From: a virus
IMG/VR virus record: IMGVR_UViG_3300021961_000577
Coordinates: 1 to 25,421 of that record
DNA length: 25,421 nt
Reading direction: 5' to 3' (one strand)
Shown here: positions 8,286 through 16,503 of the stretch, one piece after another
How the letters are laid out: each line of letters begins with the position of its first letter
Numbering within the stretch: position 1 is the first letter of the stretch
Made by a program: the position numbers and the translations under genes
The notes under the pieces: generated by a model
Told to the model about the DNA's origin: nothing
What the model saw: the letters and a program-made list of their open reading frames with translations, nothing else
Databases searched by the model: none

Positions 8286-8306
8286 GAGGGGGAATAAATC
8301 CCCCTC
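8286..8306 (-). terminator. Intrinsic terminator after the major capsid gene
   Basis: A perfect inverted repeat (arms GAGGGGGA and TCCCCCTC, five-base A/T loop) lies 14 bases after the capsid stop. On the minus strand the G+C-rich stem is followed by TTTAA, a short U tract. Such a stem is very striking in this A+T-rich genome. Probably partial termination, since the downstream connector and tail genes have no other obvious promoter. Confidence 0.85.
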
Positions 8307-8320
8307 AGGTTTAGTTATAA

Positions 8321-9160
8321 TTATAATGCAGAGTCAGAAGTTACTTTAACTCCATAAGCATCAACTAGCTCAGCTACACCCCAAGTTGCAGATGCTACAT
8401 ATTCTGTCAATCTTGCTGAAGCATTTCTATCTTCTTCAATTGTCAGACCCTTCTTAGATGCTACACCAAATGCTTTTGGTGAGAATACTGCACCGATAGA
8501 ATCATCTGCTGAATCAATGCTGATAACTGCTGATTCAAATAATTGAACACCAGCAATCTGACCAACATAACCACTTCTTAAAGCTTCGTTACCGATATCT
8601 GATAATGCAGATACAGAACCTGCGTTAGCAAGAGTTTTCTTTAGGTTGTAGATAGCTTTTGGGTGGAATACACCATAGAATGGAGCTGGAGCATTATCTA
8701 CTCTTAACTCAGCTACTGCTTTGAAGATTAAATCAGCAGTTAATTCTGTACCAGCAGAACCAACACCTGTTGATAATCCTGAGAATAGAGCAACGATATC
8801 TTCGTCTGCTTTCTTCGCAATCGCTTCACCTAAGATTCTTCCTACATCTTGAGCAATATTTCTACCTGCTGAATCTCTCATTAGGTCAGATATAGAAGCC
8901 ATAACACCCTGCTCACTTGCAGTAATTGTTACTTCTGATGGGTTAATAGCAGTGTTAGCAAGGTCTGAACCTTCTGCTACTGCTGATGCTGATACTGTTG
9001 GATAAATTGGAACTTGAACAGTTTTACCTGCTTGTCCTGAAATATCATAAACAGTTACTAAAGGAAGCATGATTGACTTCTCTTGTGCAGTGAAGATAGC
9101 TTCCTGTAATATATTAGTATATAGTTCTGAACCGACAGAACTTGTTATTTCGTTTGCCAT
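8321..9160 (-). CDS. Major capsid protein (HK97 fold)
   Basis: A 279-residue protein directly after a scaffold gene. It starts MANEITSSVGSELYTNILQE and has recognisable capsid features: a helix followed by 'VTVYDISGQAGKTVQVPIYP', then 'EGSDLANTAINPSEVTITAS', a long helix 'SAGRNIAQDVGRILGEAIAK', 'PFYGVFHPKAIYNLKKTLAN', and a C-terminal 'TEYVASATWGVAELVDAYGV'. These fit small HK97-fold capsid proteins without an N-terminal delta domain. The absence of a maturation protease gene nearby and the separate scaffold suggest SPP1-like assembly. The start is preceded by AAAGGAGAAAAT, a good ribosome binding site, and the gene is followed by a strong terminator, consistent with high expression. Confidence 0.9.
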   Translation of the reverse strand: MANEITSSVGSELYTNILQEAIFTAQEKSIMLPLVTVYDISGQAGKTVQVPIYPTVSASAVAEGSDLANTAINPSEVTITASEQGVMASISDLMRDSAGRNIAQDVGRILGEAIAKKADEDIVALFSGLSTGVGSAGTELTADLIFKAVAELRVDNAPAPFYGVFHPKAIYNLKKTLANAGSVSALSDIGNEALRSGYVGQIAGVQLFESAVISIDSADDSIGAVFSPKAFGVASKKGLTIEEDRNASARLTEYVASATWGVAELVDAYGVKVTSDSAL

Positions 9161-9179
9161 TTATTTTCTCCTTTTGTGA

Positions 9180-9887
9180 TTATTTGACAAAAGCATTAGC
9201 ATTTTTAACTCGCATCTTTCTATAGAGTTCTCTATGTTCAGGATTACGCATGTCTAAATCTGCTATGCTTACTTCTTTTTGTTGATTGCCACCAATCGCA
9301 GACCTTGTTCCTGACCCACTAGGAGTAGGGGAAACAAAATGTGGATTTGTGTCTAAAAATTCTTTCACCAGCTCATCTATGGTCAGAGGTTCTCCATTGT
9401 CGCTGTATCTTTTAACACCATCATCACTATAGACAACTGCTTTCCCTTCTTCAAACTTAACATTACTTTTCAGTAGGTTAGTTACCTGTTGGGGTTTAAT
9501 TGCCTTGTGATTAGAAGCAGAGTTCAAAAGAGAATCATCAACTTTAAGCTTATATAACTCAGCTCTGATTGATGCTATTTCTTCATCCTTCTTACTTACT
9601 GTTTTTTTTAATACCTCATCAAACTCGCCTCGCTTCTTTTGAAGTTCAAGCTCTCTATCATTTCTTTCTTTGATAATACTTCTTGCTTCATCTAAAGAAA
9701 CACCTAAAGACCCCATGATGGATTCTTCTTTTTCTTTTAATCTTTTGTGAAGTAATTTCTCCACATCAGATTGTCTAAGCATCCTCTCTTGAGCTTCTTG
9801 TCTTGTTTCTTTTTGCTCGGTTTGTTGTTCCACTGTACTAGGCTCATCAGCACTATTGTTCACCATATTTTCAGTCTTGTCAGACAT
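9180..9887 (-). CDS. Scaffolding protein
   Basis: A 235-residue, highly charged protein directly upstream of the major capsid gene. It has a disordered, glutamate-rich start, then a long coiled-coil stretch (about residues 30 to 115, e.g. EKLLHKRLKEKEESIMGSLG and VLKKTVSKKDEEIASIRAEL), then a basic C-terminal tail (REVKNANAFVK-like; seen as YRKMRVKNANAFVK). This composition is standard for phage scaffolds, which direct capsid assembly and leave before or during packaging. A glycine/serine linker (TPSGSGTRSAIGGNQQ) separates the two parts. Assignment is by architecture and position between the Mu F-like protein and capsid, as in SPP1. Confidence 0.85.
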   Translation of the reverse strand: MSDKTENMVNNSADEPSTVEQQTEQKETRQEAQERMLRQSDVEKLLHKRLKEKEESIMGSLGVSLDEARSIIKERNDRELELQKKRGEFDEVLKKTVSKKDEEIASIRAELYKLKVDDSLLNSASNHKAIKPQQVTNLLKSNVKFEEGKAVVYSDDGVKRYSDNGEPLTIDELVKEFLDTNPHFVSPTPSGSGTRSAIGGNQQKEVSIADLDMRNPEHRELYRKMRVKNANAFVK

Positions 9888-9909
9888 AGGTCACCTCTTT
9901 CTTGAGTAT

Positions 9910-10851
9910 TTATTCGTTAAACCAATCAGGGTTGGTTGCCACCCAGTGATGCCTACAATTGTAGCCACCTCTAACAATGAATGGGTCTCCACTGGATTTT
10001 CCTGCCCAGCTATTGTTTTCCCATTCTTCTCTGATTTCATCCTCTGTCATTATTCTACCGACATGAGAGATACACCAATCACGAGAATCTCGTATAATAT
10101 TCCCAGCATATTCAAAGTGGTTTAAACCAGCTTCTTTTGCCTTCTCCATATTAAAATTTGCGTCAAACTGCATTAAAGAATCATGTGCCATCTGTCTAGC
10201 ATATCTAGAGAAGTTATCTCCAGTTCTTTGATTTAAATATATCTTTTGCAGTTCATTTATTGCTTCATCTACTTTGCTATTCATTGAAGCTTTAAACTTA
10301 TTTTCTTTAATAAAGCTAGTTAGTTCTTCTGCTTTTTCATTATCTGTAGTTGCATAAATTCCATTTATCTTTTGGCTCAAATCTCTGACAATATCTTTAA
10401 ATGGTTTGCCAATGATTGTGCTTTGATAAACTTCATTCGCTAAATCATCTAGATATTGATTAGCTAAAGATTGGAAGCCTTGAAATGTTTGCTTCTTCAG
10501 ATTAGCCATAACTTCTTTATTGATGTCTGTTAGAAACTTAAATTTCTTAGGGATGGGTAATTCACCATAGATTCCTAAGATAGTAGAAACTGCTCTATCG
10601 TATTCTCTAATATTGGTATCAATTGTTTTAGAGAATGTTTCTTCTATAAACTGTTTTAATTTAGGTCTAATTTCAATGGCTAGTCTTGTGTCAAATAAAA
10701 CTTGACCTCTCTTAGGTAGCTGATTAACTGCTTCAACTACTTTTCTTTCTAGTTCTTCTAGAGTTTGAAATAACCTGCGTTCATGATTGTCTGCAAGGTC
10801 ATTGAGAATCTTATCTCTAGCTCTAGTAAACCTATCATTAAACTTTGCCAT
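9910..10851 (-). CDS. Minor head protein, Mu F / SPP1 gp7-like
   Basis: A 313-residue protein immediately downstream of the portal. The first 230 residues are helical and charged; the C-terminal part (about 225 to 313) has the head-morphogenesis domain pattern: 'ARQMAHDSLMQFDANFNMEK', 'FEYAGNIIRDSRDWC' and 'PFIVRGGYNCRHHW'. The Cys/His residues in 'RDWCISH' and 'GGYNCRHHW' are characteristic of the family. In SPP1 gp7 binds the portal and affects DNA ejection. It overlaps the portal stop by one base. No fused toxin domain, as occurs in some Mu F proteins, is seen after the conserved segment. Confidence 0.83.
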   Translation of the reverse strand: MAKFNDRFTRARDKILNDLADNHERRLFQTLEELERKVVEAVNQLPKRGQVLFDTRLAIEIRPKLKQFIEETFSKTIDTNIREYDRAVSTILGIYGELPIPKKFKFLTDINKEVMANLKKQTFQGFQSLANQYLDDLANEVYQSTIIGKPFKDIVRDLSQKINGIYATTDNEKAEELTSFIKENKFKASMNSKVDEAINELQKIYLNQRTGDNFSRYARQMAHDSLMQFDANFNMEKAKEAGLNHFEYAGNIIRDSRDWCISHVGRIMTEDEIREEWENNSWAGKSSGDPFIVRGGYNCRHHWVATNPDWFNE

Positions 10852-12245
10852 TATCCTTGTGGAATAGGTGCTGGTTGTGGTTCAGTTTGACCAAAATCAC
10901 CTACAGTTGCGTTTTGTTCAATTTCTTGATGAATGATATTAATTATTTCATCATCATCAATAACCTGAGATGCAATTTGTTTATCAATCTCTTGTTGGAA
11001 TGTTGAGCTTCTAATACCTGATGCTTTTGCTGTCATCAAATATTGTAAATCAGAAGTCCAATCTCTCAAGTTAAAGGAATCAGGATATTTTATTTCTCCA
11101 TCAAATTCTCTGTTCTGCCACATAGCCCAAAACTTCCACAATTGTTCTTCAGCTAATTCTAATAAGTCACCCTTCTCAGAAATGCGAGAATTTAAAAGAG
11201 AGAACTCTGTCTCCAATGCAATACCTGACTGAACACCAGTTGCTGTATTTCTAACTGAACCCATGTGGGTCATTCTATCAATAGATTCAATCTTAGTGTT
11301 AATTGATTTCATAATAGCTTCTAAGTTAGCTCCACTAGGTTGTAACTGATAAGGTTTAAGAGCTGGGTTTAAATCTTCAGGTATCTGAACAATAGAACCT
11401 GCTCCTGCACTTGCTTCTACATTTGCAGTCTTAACTAAACTTGGATGATTTGATATTCTAATTAGTTGTTCAATCTCTGATAGTTCATTGTAAATAGCTC
11501 TTTGCATCTCAGCTACATCCGATAAATCAGATATACCAATACCCTTCTCAGGACTTCTTTGGTTGTATAAGATAACTGCTGGAATTTTGCCTAATGGATT
11601 AACCATTTCTTCAACAAGAGTTCCTTTATCATCATTTACTGGAAGTTTATATGTCTTAATGGATTCTTTAGTCCAAATCTTAAAATAAGCATGTTCATCA
11701 TCATAGTATTCTCTGATTTTCAAATAAGATAAATCATATCTACCATTCATCATTCTCTCATACTTCCAATCATAAATATTCTCAGGAGTGAAAATAGAAA
11801 GATAAGGTCTAATCTCCATGCCTAGTTCTTCTGCTCGTGTTCTTGCTTCTACAGAAGGCTTATCTAAAATCATCCAACAATGTCCATAAACAGAAGAATA
11901 AATCTGAGCTTCTCTCATTAAAGAATCAAAGCTTCTTCCATCTAAGTCTGCATCATTTAAAAAACTATCTAAAGCTGGGTCATTGTTTAATGAACCATAT
12001 TCTCTTGTGGGTGGAACTCTAAAAAGGAAAGAGGAATAAACCTGAACAATGTTTCTACAGTGGTTATCTATAGCAGTGTTAGCTAATCTATCCTCATATT
12101 CATCATCTCTCTCAAGAACATACTTGGTTAGATATCCACCCATTTTATAATCAAAACCACCATCATAGCTTCTTCTAAAAAAATCCCATTTCTTAGTGTT
12201 AAGCTTATATTGCTTATGTGTTTTGACTAAATCATCTCTTTCCAT
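10851..12245 (-). CDS. Portal protein
   Basis: A 464-residue protein between large terminase and the Mu F-like gene. Portals form the dodecameric ring at one capsid vertex through which DNA passes. Visible features are a helical N-terminal region with 'RLANTAIDNHCRNIVQVYSS', a central 'LGKIPAVILYNQRSPEKGIG', and the portal-typical helix 'DLSDVAEMQRAIYNELSEIE' followed by 'QLIRISNHPSLV', then 'GVQSGIALETEFSLLNSRIS' near the C-terminal third. The length fits the SPP1/HK97 range. The last 20 residues are proline/glutamine-rich. The start ATG is four bases after the terminase stop, and the stop overlaps the next gene by one base. Position and motifs together make this secure. Confidence 0.88.
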   Translation of the reverse strand: MERDDLVKTHKQYKLNTKKWDFFRRSYDGGFDYKMGGYLTKYVLERDDEYEDRLANTAIDNHCRNIVQVYSSFLFRVPPTREYGSLNNDPALDSFLNDADLDGRSFDSLMREAQIYSSVYGHCWMILDKPSVEARTRAEELGMEIRPYLSIFTPENIYDWKYERMMNGRYDLSYLKIREYYDDEHAYFKIWTKESIKTYKLPVNDDKGTLVEEMVNPLGKIPAVILYNQRSPEKGIGISDLSDVAEMQRAIYNELSEIEQLIRISNHPSLVKTANVEASAGAGSIVQIPEDLNPALKPYQLQPSGANLEAIMKSINTKIESIDRMTHMGSVRNTATGVQSGIALETEFSLLNSRISEKGDLLELAEEQLWKFWAMWQNREFDGEIKYPDSFNLRDWTSDLQYLMTAKASGIRSSTFQQEIDKQIASQVIDDDEIINIIHQEIEQNATVGDFGQTEPQPAPIPQG

Positions 12246-12248
12246 TAA

Positions 12249-13457
12249 TTAACTCCATCTCATTGGTTTAGAATAATTTTCTTCTTTTCTGATAGGGAAA
12301 AGCATTTCTATCGCATATCCCAAAGCATCTGTTATATGGTCATGTCCATCCTTCTCAGGGATAGAGGTTCCTTTTTTGTATTGATGCTTCTCTAAAGCTG
12401 TTATTAAGTTTTTACACTTAGGGTCAATAAATATATTTCTTCTCCCTTGTGCGTTCTTTAATCTAGAATTAACTGCGTTAATCCTGTCTCTGACTGCTGG
12501 ATGTGCGTGTCTAACTTTAACTTTAAATCCAGCATTTTGTAAAATACTAATATCTGTTCTACCACCTGCTGATGTTTTTCTTTGATGACCTGCTGGGTCA
12601 GGATAAACAACAACTGGATATTTATATCTATTCTTAATCTCTTGAACCATTTCATCTGTGTTAGATGAATATAAAACTATCTCGTCAAATATGTGAATCT
12701 GTTCTCCAATTAACTGGAAAGAAACAGCACAAAAAGGCTCTATGTTGAAGTCCATGCCTATTCCGATTGGCATTTCTTTCAATTCTATTTTCCTGACAGA
12801 TTCTTCTCTATCAAAATTATAATAAACAGCTCCAGCAAAGGTTTCAAAACTTGCTTCGTATTCCTGTCTAAATGTTCTCTCGTCTAAATCTTCTCTAGCC
12901 TGAAGTATTTCAGATTCAGGAACTTGTCCACCTTGCAGTGTAGTAAATCTGAATGAGTTCCAGTTTTCTTCATTCAAACCTCTAACATACATATCTCTAG
13001 ACCAATTACCAAACCCCTGAGGAGTAGAGCAAAATAAAACTTTACCTAAAGTGTCCGAGACTACTGGTCTTAGCACTTCTGTCCAAGCTCTTTCATCTAT
13101 AAAGGCAAATTCATCCATTACTAAGAAATGAACTTTTCTACCTCTTAGGTTGTCAAACTTTTCAGCACCTTTAAATTCTATAATTGAATCATTTTTCAGA
13201 ACTATTTTTAGCTCTGTTTCATTGATGTATTTAACCCAATTTAATTCTATTAATCTTCTCTTAGTAGGCTCAAATCCGATTGTCTTACTCATTTTGTAAG
13301 TAGGACTGACAAACCAGCATATCTGATTGACAGGAGATGCGTGTTTAATTAGCTCTCTAATAGAGACATGCGATTTACCACTTCTTCTTCCAGCAATCAC
13401 TACTCTGAATCTTGCAGAGGAATCAACTACTTTCTTTTGGATTTCTGTTAAAGGCAC
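12249..13457 (-). CDS. Terminase large subunit (packaging ATPase and nuclease)
   Basis: A 402-residue terminase. The ATPase part has a Walker A-type loop GRRSGKS at residues 23 to 29, a Walker B FLVMDE at 111 to 116 and the coupling motif 'LFCSTPQG' at 141 to 148. The RNase H-like nuclease part shows the expected acidic residues: D236 in 'IGIGMDF', D287 in 'VVYPDPAG' and D377 in 'GHDHITDALG'. It packages DNA into the prohead in an ATP-driven manner and cuts the concatemer. The start is GTG, two bases after the stop of the small upstream gene. The protein is rather short but complete in all motifs. Confidence 0.96.
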   Translation of the reverse strand: MPLTEIQKKVVDSSARFRVVIAGRRSGKSHVSIRELIKHASPVNQICWFVSPTYKMSKTIGFEPTKRRLIELNWVKYINETELKIVLKNDSIIEFKGAEKFDNLRGRKVHFLVMDEFAFIDERAWTEVLRPVVSDTLGKVLFCSTPQGFGNWSRDMYVRGLNEENWNSFRFTTLQGGQVPESEILQAREDLDERTFRQEYEASFETFAGAVYYNFDREESVRKIELKEMPIGIGMDFNIEPFCAVSFQLIGEQIHIFDEIVLYSSNTDEMVQEIKNRYKYPVVVYPDPAGHQRKTSAGGRTDISILQNAGFKVKVRHAHPAVRDRINAVNSRLKNAQGRRNIFIDPKCKNLITALEKHQYKKGTSIPEKDGHDHITDALGYAIEMLFPIRKEENYSKPMRWS

Positions 13458-13459
13458 TT

Positions 13460-13738
13460 TTACAACTTAAAGCCTTTTTTCCAACTTTCAATAGCCCAAT
13501 AAACTGGTGTTAAATTCTTTTGTCCTCTGACTTTGGATAAGATTGGTTTAAATCTAGCCATGAAACTTCTTTGTCTTTCAGGAATGTTTTTCTTAATAGA
13601 TAATTTAGGGTCTCCAAATCTGACCTTCTTTACATTCCCACTGCTTTTATCTTTAACATAAACAGCAAACTTTTTTGATTCTCCTGATGTTCTAAATGGT
13701 TTATTGAGTTTAACTTCTCTACCTTGATATTTTGCCAT
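13460..13738 (-). CDS. Small basic phage protein upstream of terminase
   Basis: A 92-residue, lysine/arginine-rich protein. The segment 'KKVRFGDPKLSIKKNIPERQ' followed by 'RSFMARF' matches a small-protein pattern I have seen in marine phages ('V..V.FGDP...I....P.R..SF.AR'), there often close to virion genes. Its function is unknown to me. Here the later part lacks the cysteines that the commoner version carries near 'ARH.C', so it is a variant. It lies two bases upstream of the terminase gene and was probably co-transcribed. A DNA-binding or virion role is a guess. Confidence 0.7.
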   Translation of the reverse strand: MAKYQGREVKLNKPFRTSGESKKFAVYVKDKSSGNVKKVRFGDPKLSIKKNIPERQRSFMARFKPILSKVRGQKNLTPVYWAIESWKKGFKL

Positions 13739-13774
13739 TAATAAACTCCAAATCTTGTTCTGTATATATAGGCA

Positions 13775-13918
13775 TTATCTGCCTTGACCAATATACTTTT
13801 TGAAACTTCTTCTTTTTGATTTATTCATTGTGGAAGTAGATATCCTTCCATCACCAATAGTTGTTTTTTTGACTACATGAACTAAAGAAACAGGATTAGT
13901 TTGTTGCTTTTTAGCCAT
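13775..13918 (-). CDS. 47-residue basic protein
   Basis: A 47-residue reading frame starting MAKKQQTNPVSLVHVVKKTT and ending MNKSKRRSFKKYIGQGR. The start ATG overlaps the stop of the upstream 239-residue gene by one base (TAATG), the coupling seen throughout this operon, and it fills most of the gap before the next gene. The C-terminal 'KRRS.KKY.GQGR' pattern resembles tiny basic proteins I recall from other marine phages near the terminase genes; function unknown. A DNA-binding or internal virion role is possible. The small size keeps confidence moderate, but coupling and the conserved-looking C-terminus support it. Confidence 0.7.
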   Translation of the reverse strand: MAKKQQTNPVSLVHVVKKTTIGDGRISTSTMNKSKRRSFKKYIGQGR

Positions 13919-14637
13919 TAATCATAATCTTCAATAAACATAGCTAAAGAACCTGATACAGCAGTTGTTGCATCTGCTTTTGCTCTTAGTTCAATATCTG
14001 TTTTTTCTTCTACCATAAATGGAATAGGGAATGTTTCAAATAAAGGAACACCAAATGTAGTTTGGAAACCGATTGTATTCCATACATTACCATTCGTAAT
14101 CTTTTTAGTCATAATTTTTGCTTCAATCTCTTTTTGTTTTGAAGAACCAATACTTGCTTGAACTATGTATGCTCTTTTGTTTGCAGGTACTGTGTAAATA
14201 GCTGATAAACTAGAACCATATCCAATATTCACTGTTGCTACTGTTTTAGCATTAACTGTTGCTGTTAAAGTTCCTACATTAGCATTACCTGTCACTGCAC
14301 TTAACATTCTTAAATTAAATACTCTGATAAATGTTTCAGTAGTAGCACTACCACCAATAGTCGCTACTGCTGTTTGTTGATTATAATTAGCATCTAATCC
14401 TCTAACCAAGACTGTGCCATTATTGTCTGATGCTGTATTAGATGAAGTGACTGTACAACCTGTCGCACTAGTGGGATAATCAGGAAATCCACCTACACCC
14501 CAAACTGTTTCAAATGCAGTAGATACATCTGTATTATAGCCGAATTGACCTTCAACAGAATAATCTTCTACTAATCCTTTTAGGACTGATATCCCAAAAT
14601 GAAAGCTAGGGGGGTTGTTTTGAAATTGGAATCCCAT
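13918..14637 (-). CDS. Putative structural protein (capsid-associated or fibre-like)
   Basis: A 239-residue, Thr/Ser/Ala-rich beta protein between the terminase genes. Features are 'EGQFGYNTDVSTAFETVWGV', 'GTVLVRGLDANYNQQTAVAT', and 'SAIYTVPANKRAYIVQASIG'. The pattern 'FG.N..V....E.VW..GG' with 'V.GLDA.YN....' is one I associate with a marine phage virion protein of unspecified role, often placed near terminase or portal. It has no transmembrane or catalytic motif. It could be a decoration or head-fibre protein. The start ATG follows an AAGGAGAT ribosome binding site six to seven bases upstream. Confidence 0.66.
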   Translation of the reverse strand: MGFQFQNNPPSFHFGISVLKGLVEDYSVEGQFGYNTDVSTAFETVWGVGGFPDYPTSATGCTVTSSNTASDNNGTVLVRGLDANYNQQTAVATIGGSATTETFIRVFNLRMLSAVTGNANVGTLTATVNAKTVATVNIGYGSSLSAIYTVPANKRAYIVQASIGSSKQKEIEAKIMTKKITNGNVWNTIGFQTTFGVPLFETFPIPFMVEEKTDIELRAKADATTAVSGSLAMFIEDYD

Positions 14638-14646
14638 TAAATCTCC

Positions 14647-14976
14647 TTAATCGTTAAATGGTAGAGGTTCTTTCTCCTCTGAAGTTTCTATTTTATCTTT
14701 GTAGCCTAAAATGTTCTTTGAGAGCCAAATAATCATTGTTGGATTACCTGTTCTAGCTTTCTCAAACATCATTCTTCTGACTGACATTTTCATCTCTGCT
14801 CTCCCTTTTTTAAGGAGATACGCAAAATTCCTTGTAAGTGTGTCATGAGAGCAGTCCATTAGTTCTGCTATTTCCTCATTTGTCGCACCTATACTGGCTA
14901 AATCTACTATTTCTTTTTGTTGGTCAGGAGTAAATTCTATTCTAGGTCTGCCAACAGATTTCTTTTCATCATCCAT
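14647..14976 (-). CDS. Terminase small subunit-like DNA-binding protein
   Basis: A 109-residue protein with a helix-turn-helix at about residues 15 to 55: 'VGRPRIEFTPDQQKEIVDLA' followed by 'GATNEEIAELMDCSHDTLTR'. The second half, 'RRMMFEKARTGNPTMIIWLS' then 'KNILGYKDK', is typical of small terminase-like proteins of marine phages, in which 'A..GN..M.I.L.K..LG..D' recurs. It should recognise the packaging site and bring viral DNA to the large subunit. It lies about 1.2 kb before the large terminase gene, in the same operon, with three genes between. A transcription regulator is the main alternative, because the fold is shared. Confidence 0.78.
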   Translation of the reverse strand: MDDEKKSVGRPRIEFTPDQQKEIVDLASIGATNEEIAELMDCSHDTLTRNFAYLLKKGRAEMKMSVRRMMFEKARTGNPTMIIWLSKNILGYKDKIETSEEKEPLPFND

Positions 14977-15017
14977 GTTATCACCATATTCTAAAACCTT
15001 GTCAGGTAGTCACCTCT

Positions 15018-15188
15018 CTAGTGGAGAGTTTCTGTATAATTTTGAGCTTCTATTTGAAAAAAATTTTCTAGGAATTGATTTGCTTCTTCTTTAGTCGGAA
15101 AGCTTCCTATCTTACAAAGTATCTGAAAAGAGCCATCTTTTTCTTCTAAAATGACAAAATGACATTTGCTTCCATCTAATTCAGACAC
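15018..15188 (-). CDS. Possible small protein (56 residues)
   Basis: The 256 bases between the two annotated neighbours contain an open frame ending TETLH at a TAG. Using a GTG at 15188 gives a 56-residue product. It contains 'CHFVILEEKDGSFQILCKIG' then 'SFPTKEEANQFLENFFQIEA', which reads as two strands and a helix, a plausible small domain. The frame stays open upstream to position 15209 or so, allowing non-ATG starts, but there is no ATG in frame and no clear ribosome binding site. Sequence character, not start signals, supports it. Confidence 0.45.
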   Translation of the reverse strand: MSELDGSKCHFVILEEKDGSFQILCKIGSFPTKEEANQFLENFFQIEAQNYTETLH

Positions 15189-15232
15189 AATTATCCATTC
15201 TAAAAAGAATATGGACTATAAGTGTTGCAAAG

Positions 15233-15742
15233 TCAATAGTTTTTGAAGAAAAAATCTAATTTTGTTAATTGAGTTCTTAGTTTAGGCAAACCATATCTTC
15301 CAACTGGTAAATCAAAAACTAATAACCAAAGTTCTTTAGGATTATTACAGAATGTAATTGCTTTGTTAAATCTTTTTCTGCAATACTCTTGATGATTATT
15401 TAATCCCTCATTATCTCCAATAAATTTAGTTGAATTGTATGTTGCTGTTACTTTTTGACCTATGCAAGATTGCTCATATAGGCTAATTAAAGAATTTCCA
15501 GCATCATATCTTTCTTTAGAATATTCCTCATTTCCTAATAGTCCTCTGTCATAATACCAATCAAGTATTGTTTTATATCTTCTTTCAAAGTGTTCAGGTA
15601 AGTCTTTAGTCTTGGGAACAAGGATGAATTGAACTCCATCATTTCTTTGAAGAACATATCCTTTTTTGTCCAATATACGAATACAATTAATTGGTGGTTC
15701 AGCATCAATATCAACAGATATTTTTTCCCTAACCTTCGGCAA
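15233..15742 (-). CDS. Possible DUF6456-like regulatory protein
   Basis: A 169-residue protein. The C-terminal half, 'SKERYDAGNSLISLYEQSCI' followed by 'GQKVTATYN', then 'YCRKRFNKAITFCNNPKELW' and 'RYGLPKLRTQLTKLDFFFKN', has the layout of DUF6456-like proteins (A-G-x-x-L-x-x-x-Y-E, a helix ending in an L-W segment, then a final 'K..L...LD.L'). Their role is unclear; in phages similar proteins near replication genes may regulate late genes, as RinA-type proteins do. The N-terminal half has 'CIRILDKKGYVLQRNDGVQF'. The start is TTG at 15742, overlapping the upstream gene's end by 14 bases, since no in-frame ATG occurs earlier. The assignment is tentative. Confidence 0.5.
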   Translation of the reverse strand: MPKVREKISVDIDAEPPINCIRILDKKGYVLQRNDGVQFILVPKTKDLPEHFERRYKTILDWYYDRGLLGNEEYSKERYDAGNSLISLYEQSCIGQKVTATYNSTKFIGDNEGLNNHQEYCRKRFNKAITFCNNPKELWLLVFDLPVGRYGLPKLRTQLTKLDFFFKNY

Positions 15743-16499
15743 GTTGTTTCAGTTCCTCAATATACTGGGGTGACCAGCTAGGAAGAACAACTCCCTTTTT
15801 AAACATATCCAAGTGATTTTGTTTTTTGTATTCATTTTCATCAAACTCTATCACATTATTTTTCTCTAGGGAAATCTCAAGATAAATCTTTTTAGAAATA
15901 AATCTTTCTAATGCCTTATAGAAATTACCTTTGCTATCTTTGTAAATTAAAAACTTTCTCCCTAAGGTACTCTGTTCTTCATCTGATAACTTTTTCCACC
16001 CATTAAAAGAATCTAGTTTAGTGCTTCTATTATCATTTTTATCAAGAACAAACTCCTTCCAAAAATCTTCAAATTTTTGGGAGTATATATTTTTAGTTTT
16101 TGTATTAGTAATAGTATTAGTATTAGTAGGCATCAATTCGCTATTAGGGTGGTTATTAGGGTCGCTATAGCCACCCCATCTTCTCATAGCTCCTAATTTG
16201 CCACTTTCAGACAATTTATCAGCAAAATCAATAGCTTTATTAAATTCTGCTAATTGTTTCTTATTTTGATATTTATTATCATTTAAATGAAAAAATTCTT
16301 TAAGAACTAATTTTATAGTTTCTTCTGTAGAATGAGTGATTCTTTGTAATCTCTTAATATCATTGGGTAATCCTTCGCAATTCTTTCCCCAGTTAAACAT
16401 TAACAATCTACAATAACATCCAAATTCACAATCAGATAAATCATGAGTATCTGCTAAGAAAGTATCTGAATAAATAAACATTTTTGGTAATTTACTCAT
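15729..16499 (-). CDS. DUF1376-type replication initiation-like protein
   Basis: A 256-residue protein. Residues 5 to 100 match DUF1376: 'KMFIYSDTFLADTHDLSDCE' then 'FGCYCRLLMFNWGKNCEGLP' then 'NDIKRLQRITHSTEETIKLV'. Proteins of this type are found in phages and prophages in the position of replication protein O or DnaT-like initiators. The middle (about residues 128 to 155) is low-complexity, Asn/Thr-rich, with 'NTNTITNTKTKN'. The C-terminal part, with 'EDFWKEFVLDKNDNRSTKLD' and 'FYKALERFISKKIY', resembles helical extensions that recruit helicase loaders (inference). The ATG lies four bases after the LexA-like gene's stop. It is the only clear replication-initiation candidate in the window. 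Confidence 0.72.
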   Translation of the reverse strand: MSKLPKMFIYSDTFLADTHDLSDCEFGCYCRLLMFNWGKNCEGLPNDIKRLQRITHSTEETIKLVLKEFFHLNDNKYQNKKQLAEFNKAIDFADKLSESGKLGAMRRWGGYSDPNNHPNSELMPTNTNTITNTKTKNIYSQKFEDFWKEFVLDKNDNRSTKLDSFNGWKKLSDEEQSTLGRKFLIYKDSKGNFYKALERFISKKIYLEISLEKNNVIEFDENEYKKQNHLDMFKKGVVLPSWSPQYIEELKQLAEG

Positions 16500-16503
16500 G
16501 ATA

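Noticed and set aside
9856-10125. Plus-strand 89-codon frame across the scaffold and Mu F-like genes
   Set aside because: It crosses two well-supported minus-strand genes and has no recognisable content.
12458-12655. Minus-strand 65-codon frame inside large terminase
   Set aside because: It is in another frame of a gene with all terminase motifs and shows no independent features.
15001-15030. Short inverted repeat CTCTC-TAGTG-GAGAG near 15015
   Set aside because: Only five base pairs, not followed by a U tract on either strand; too weak to call.
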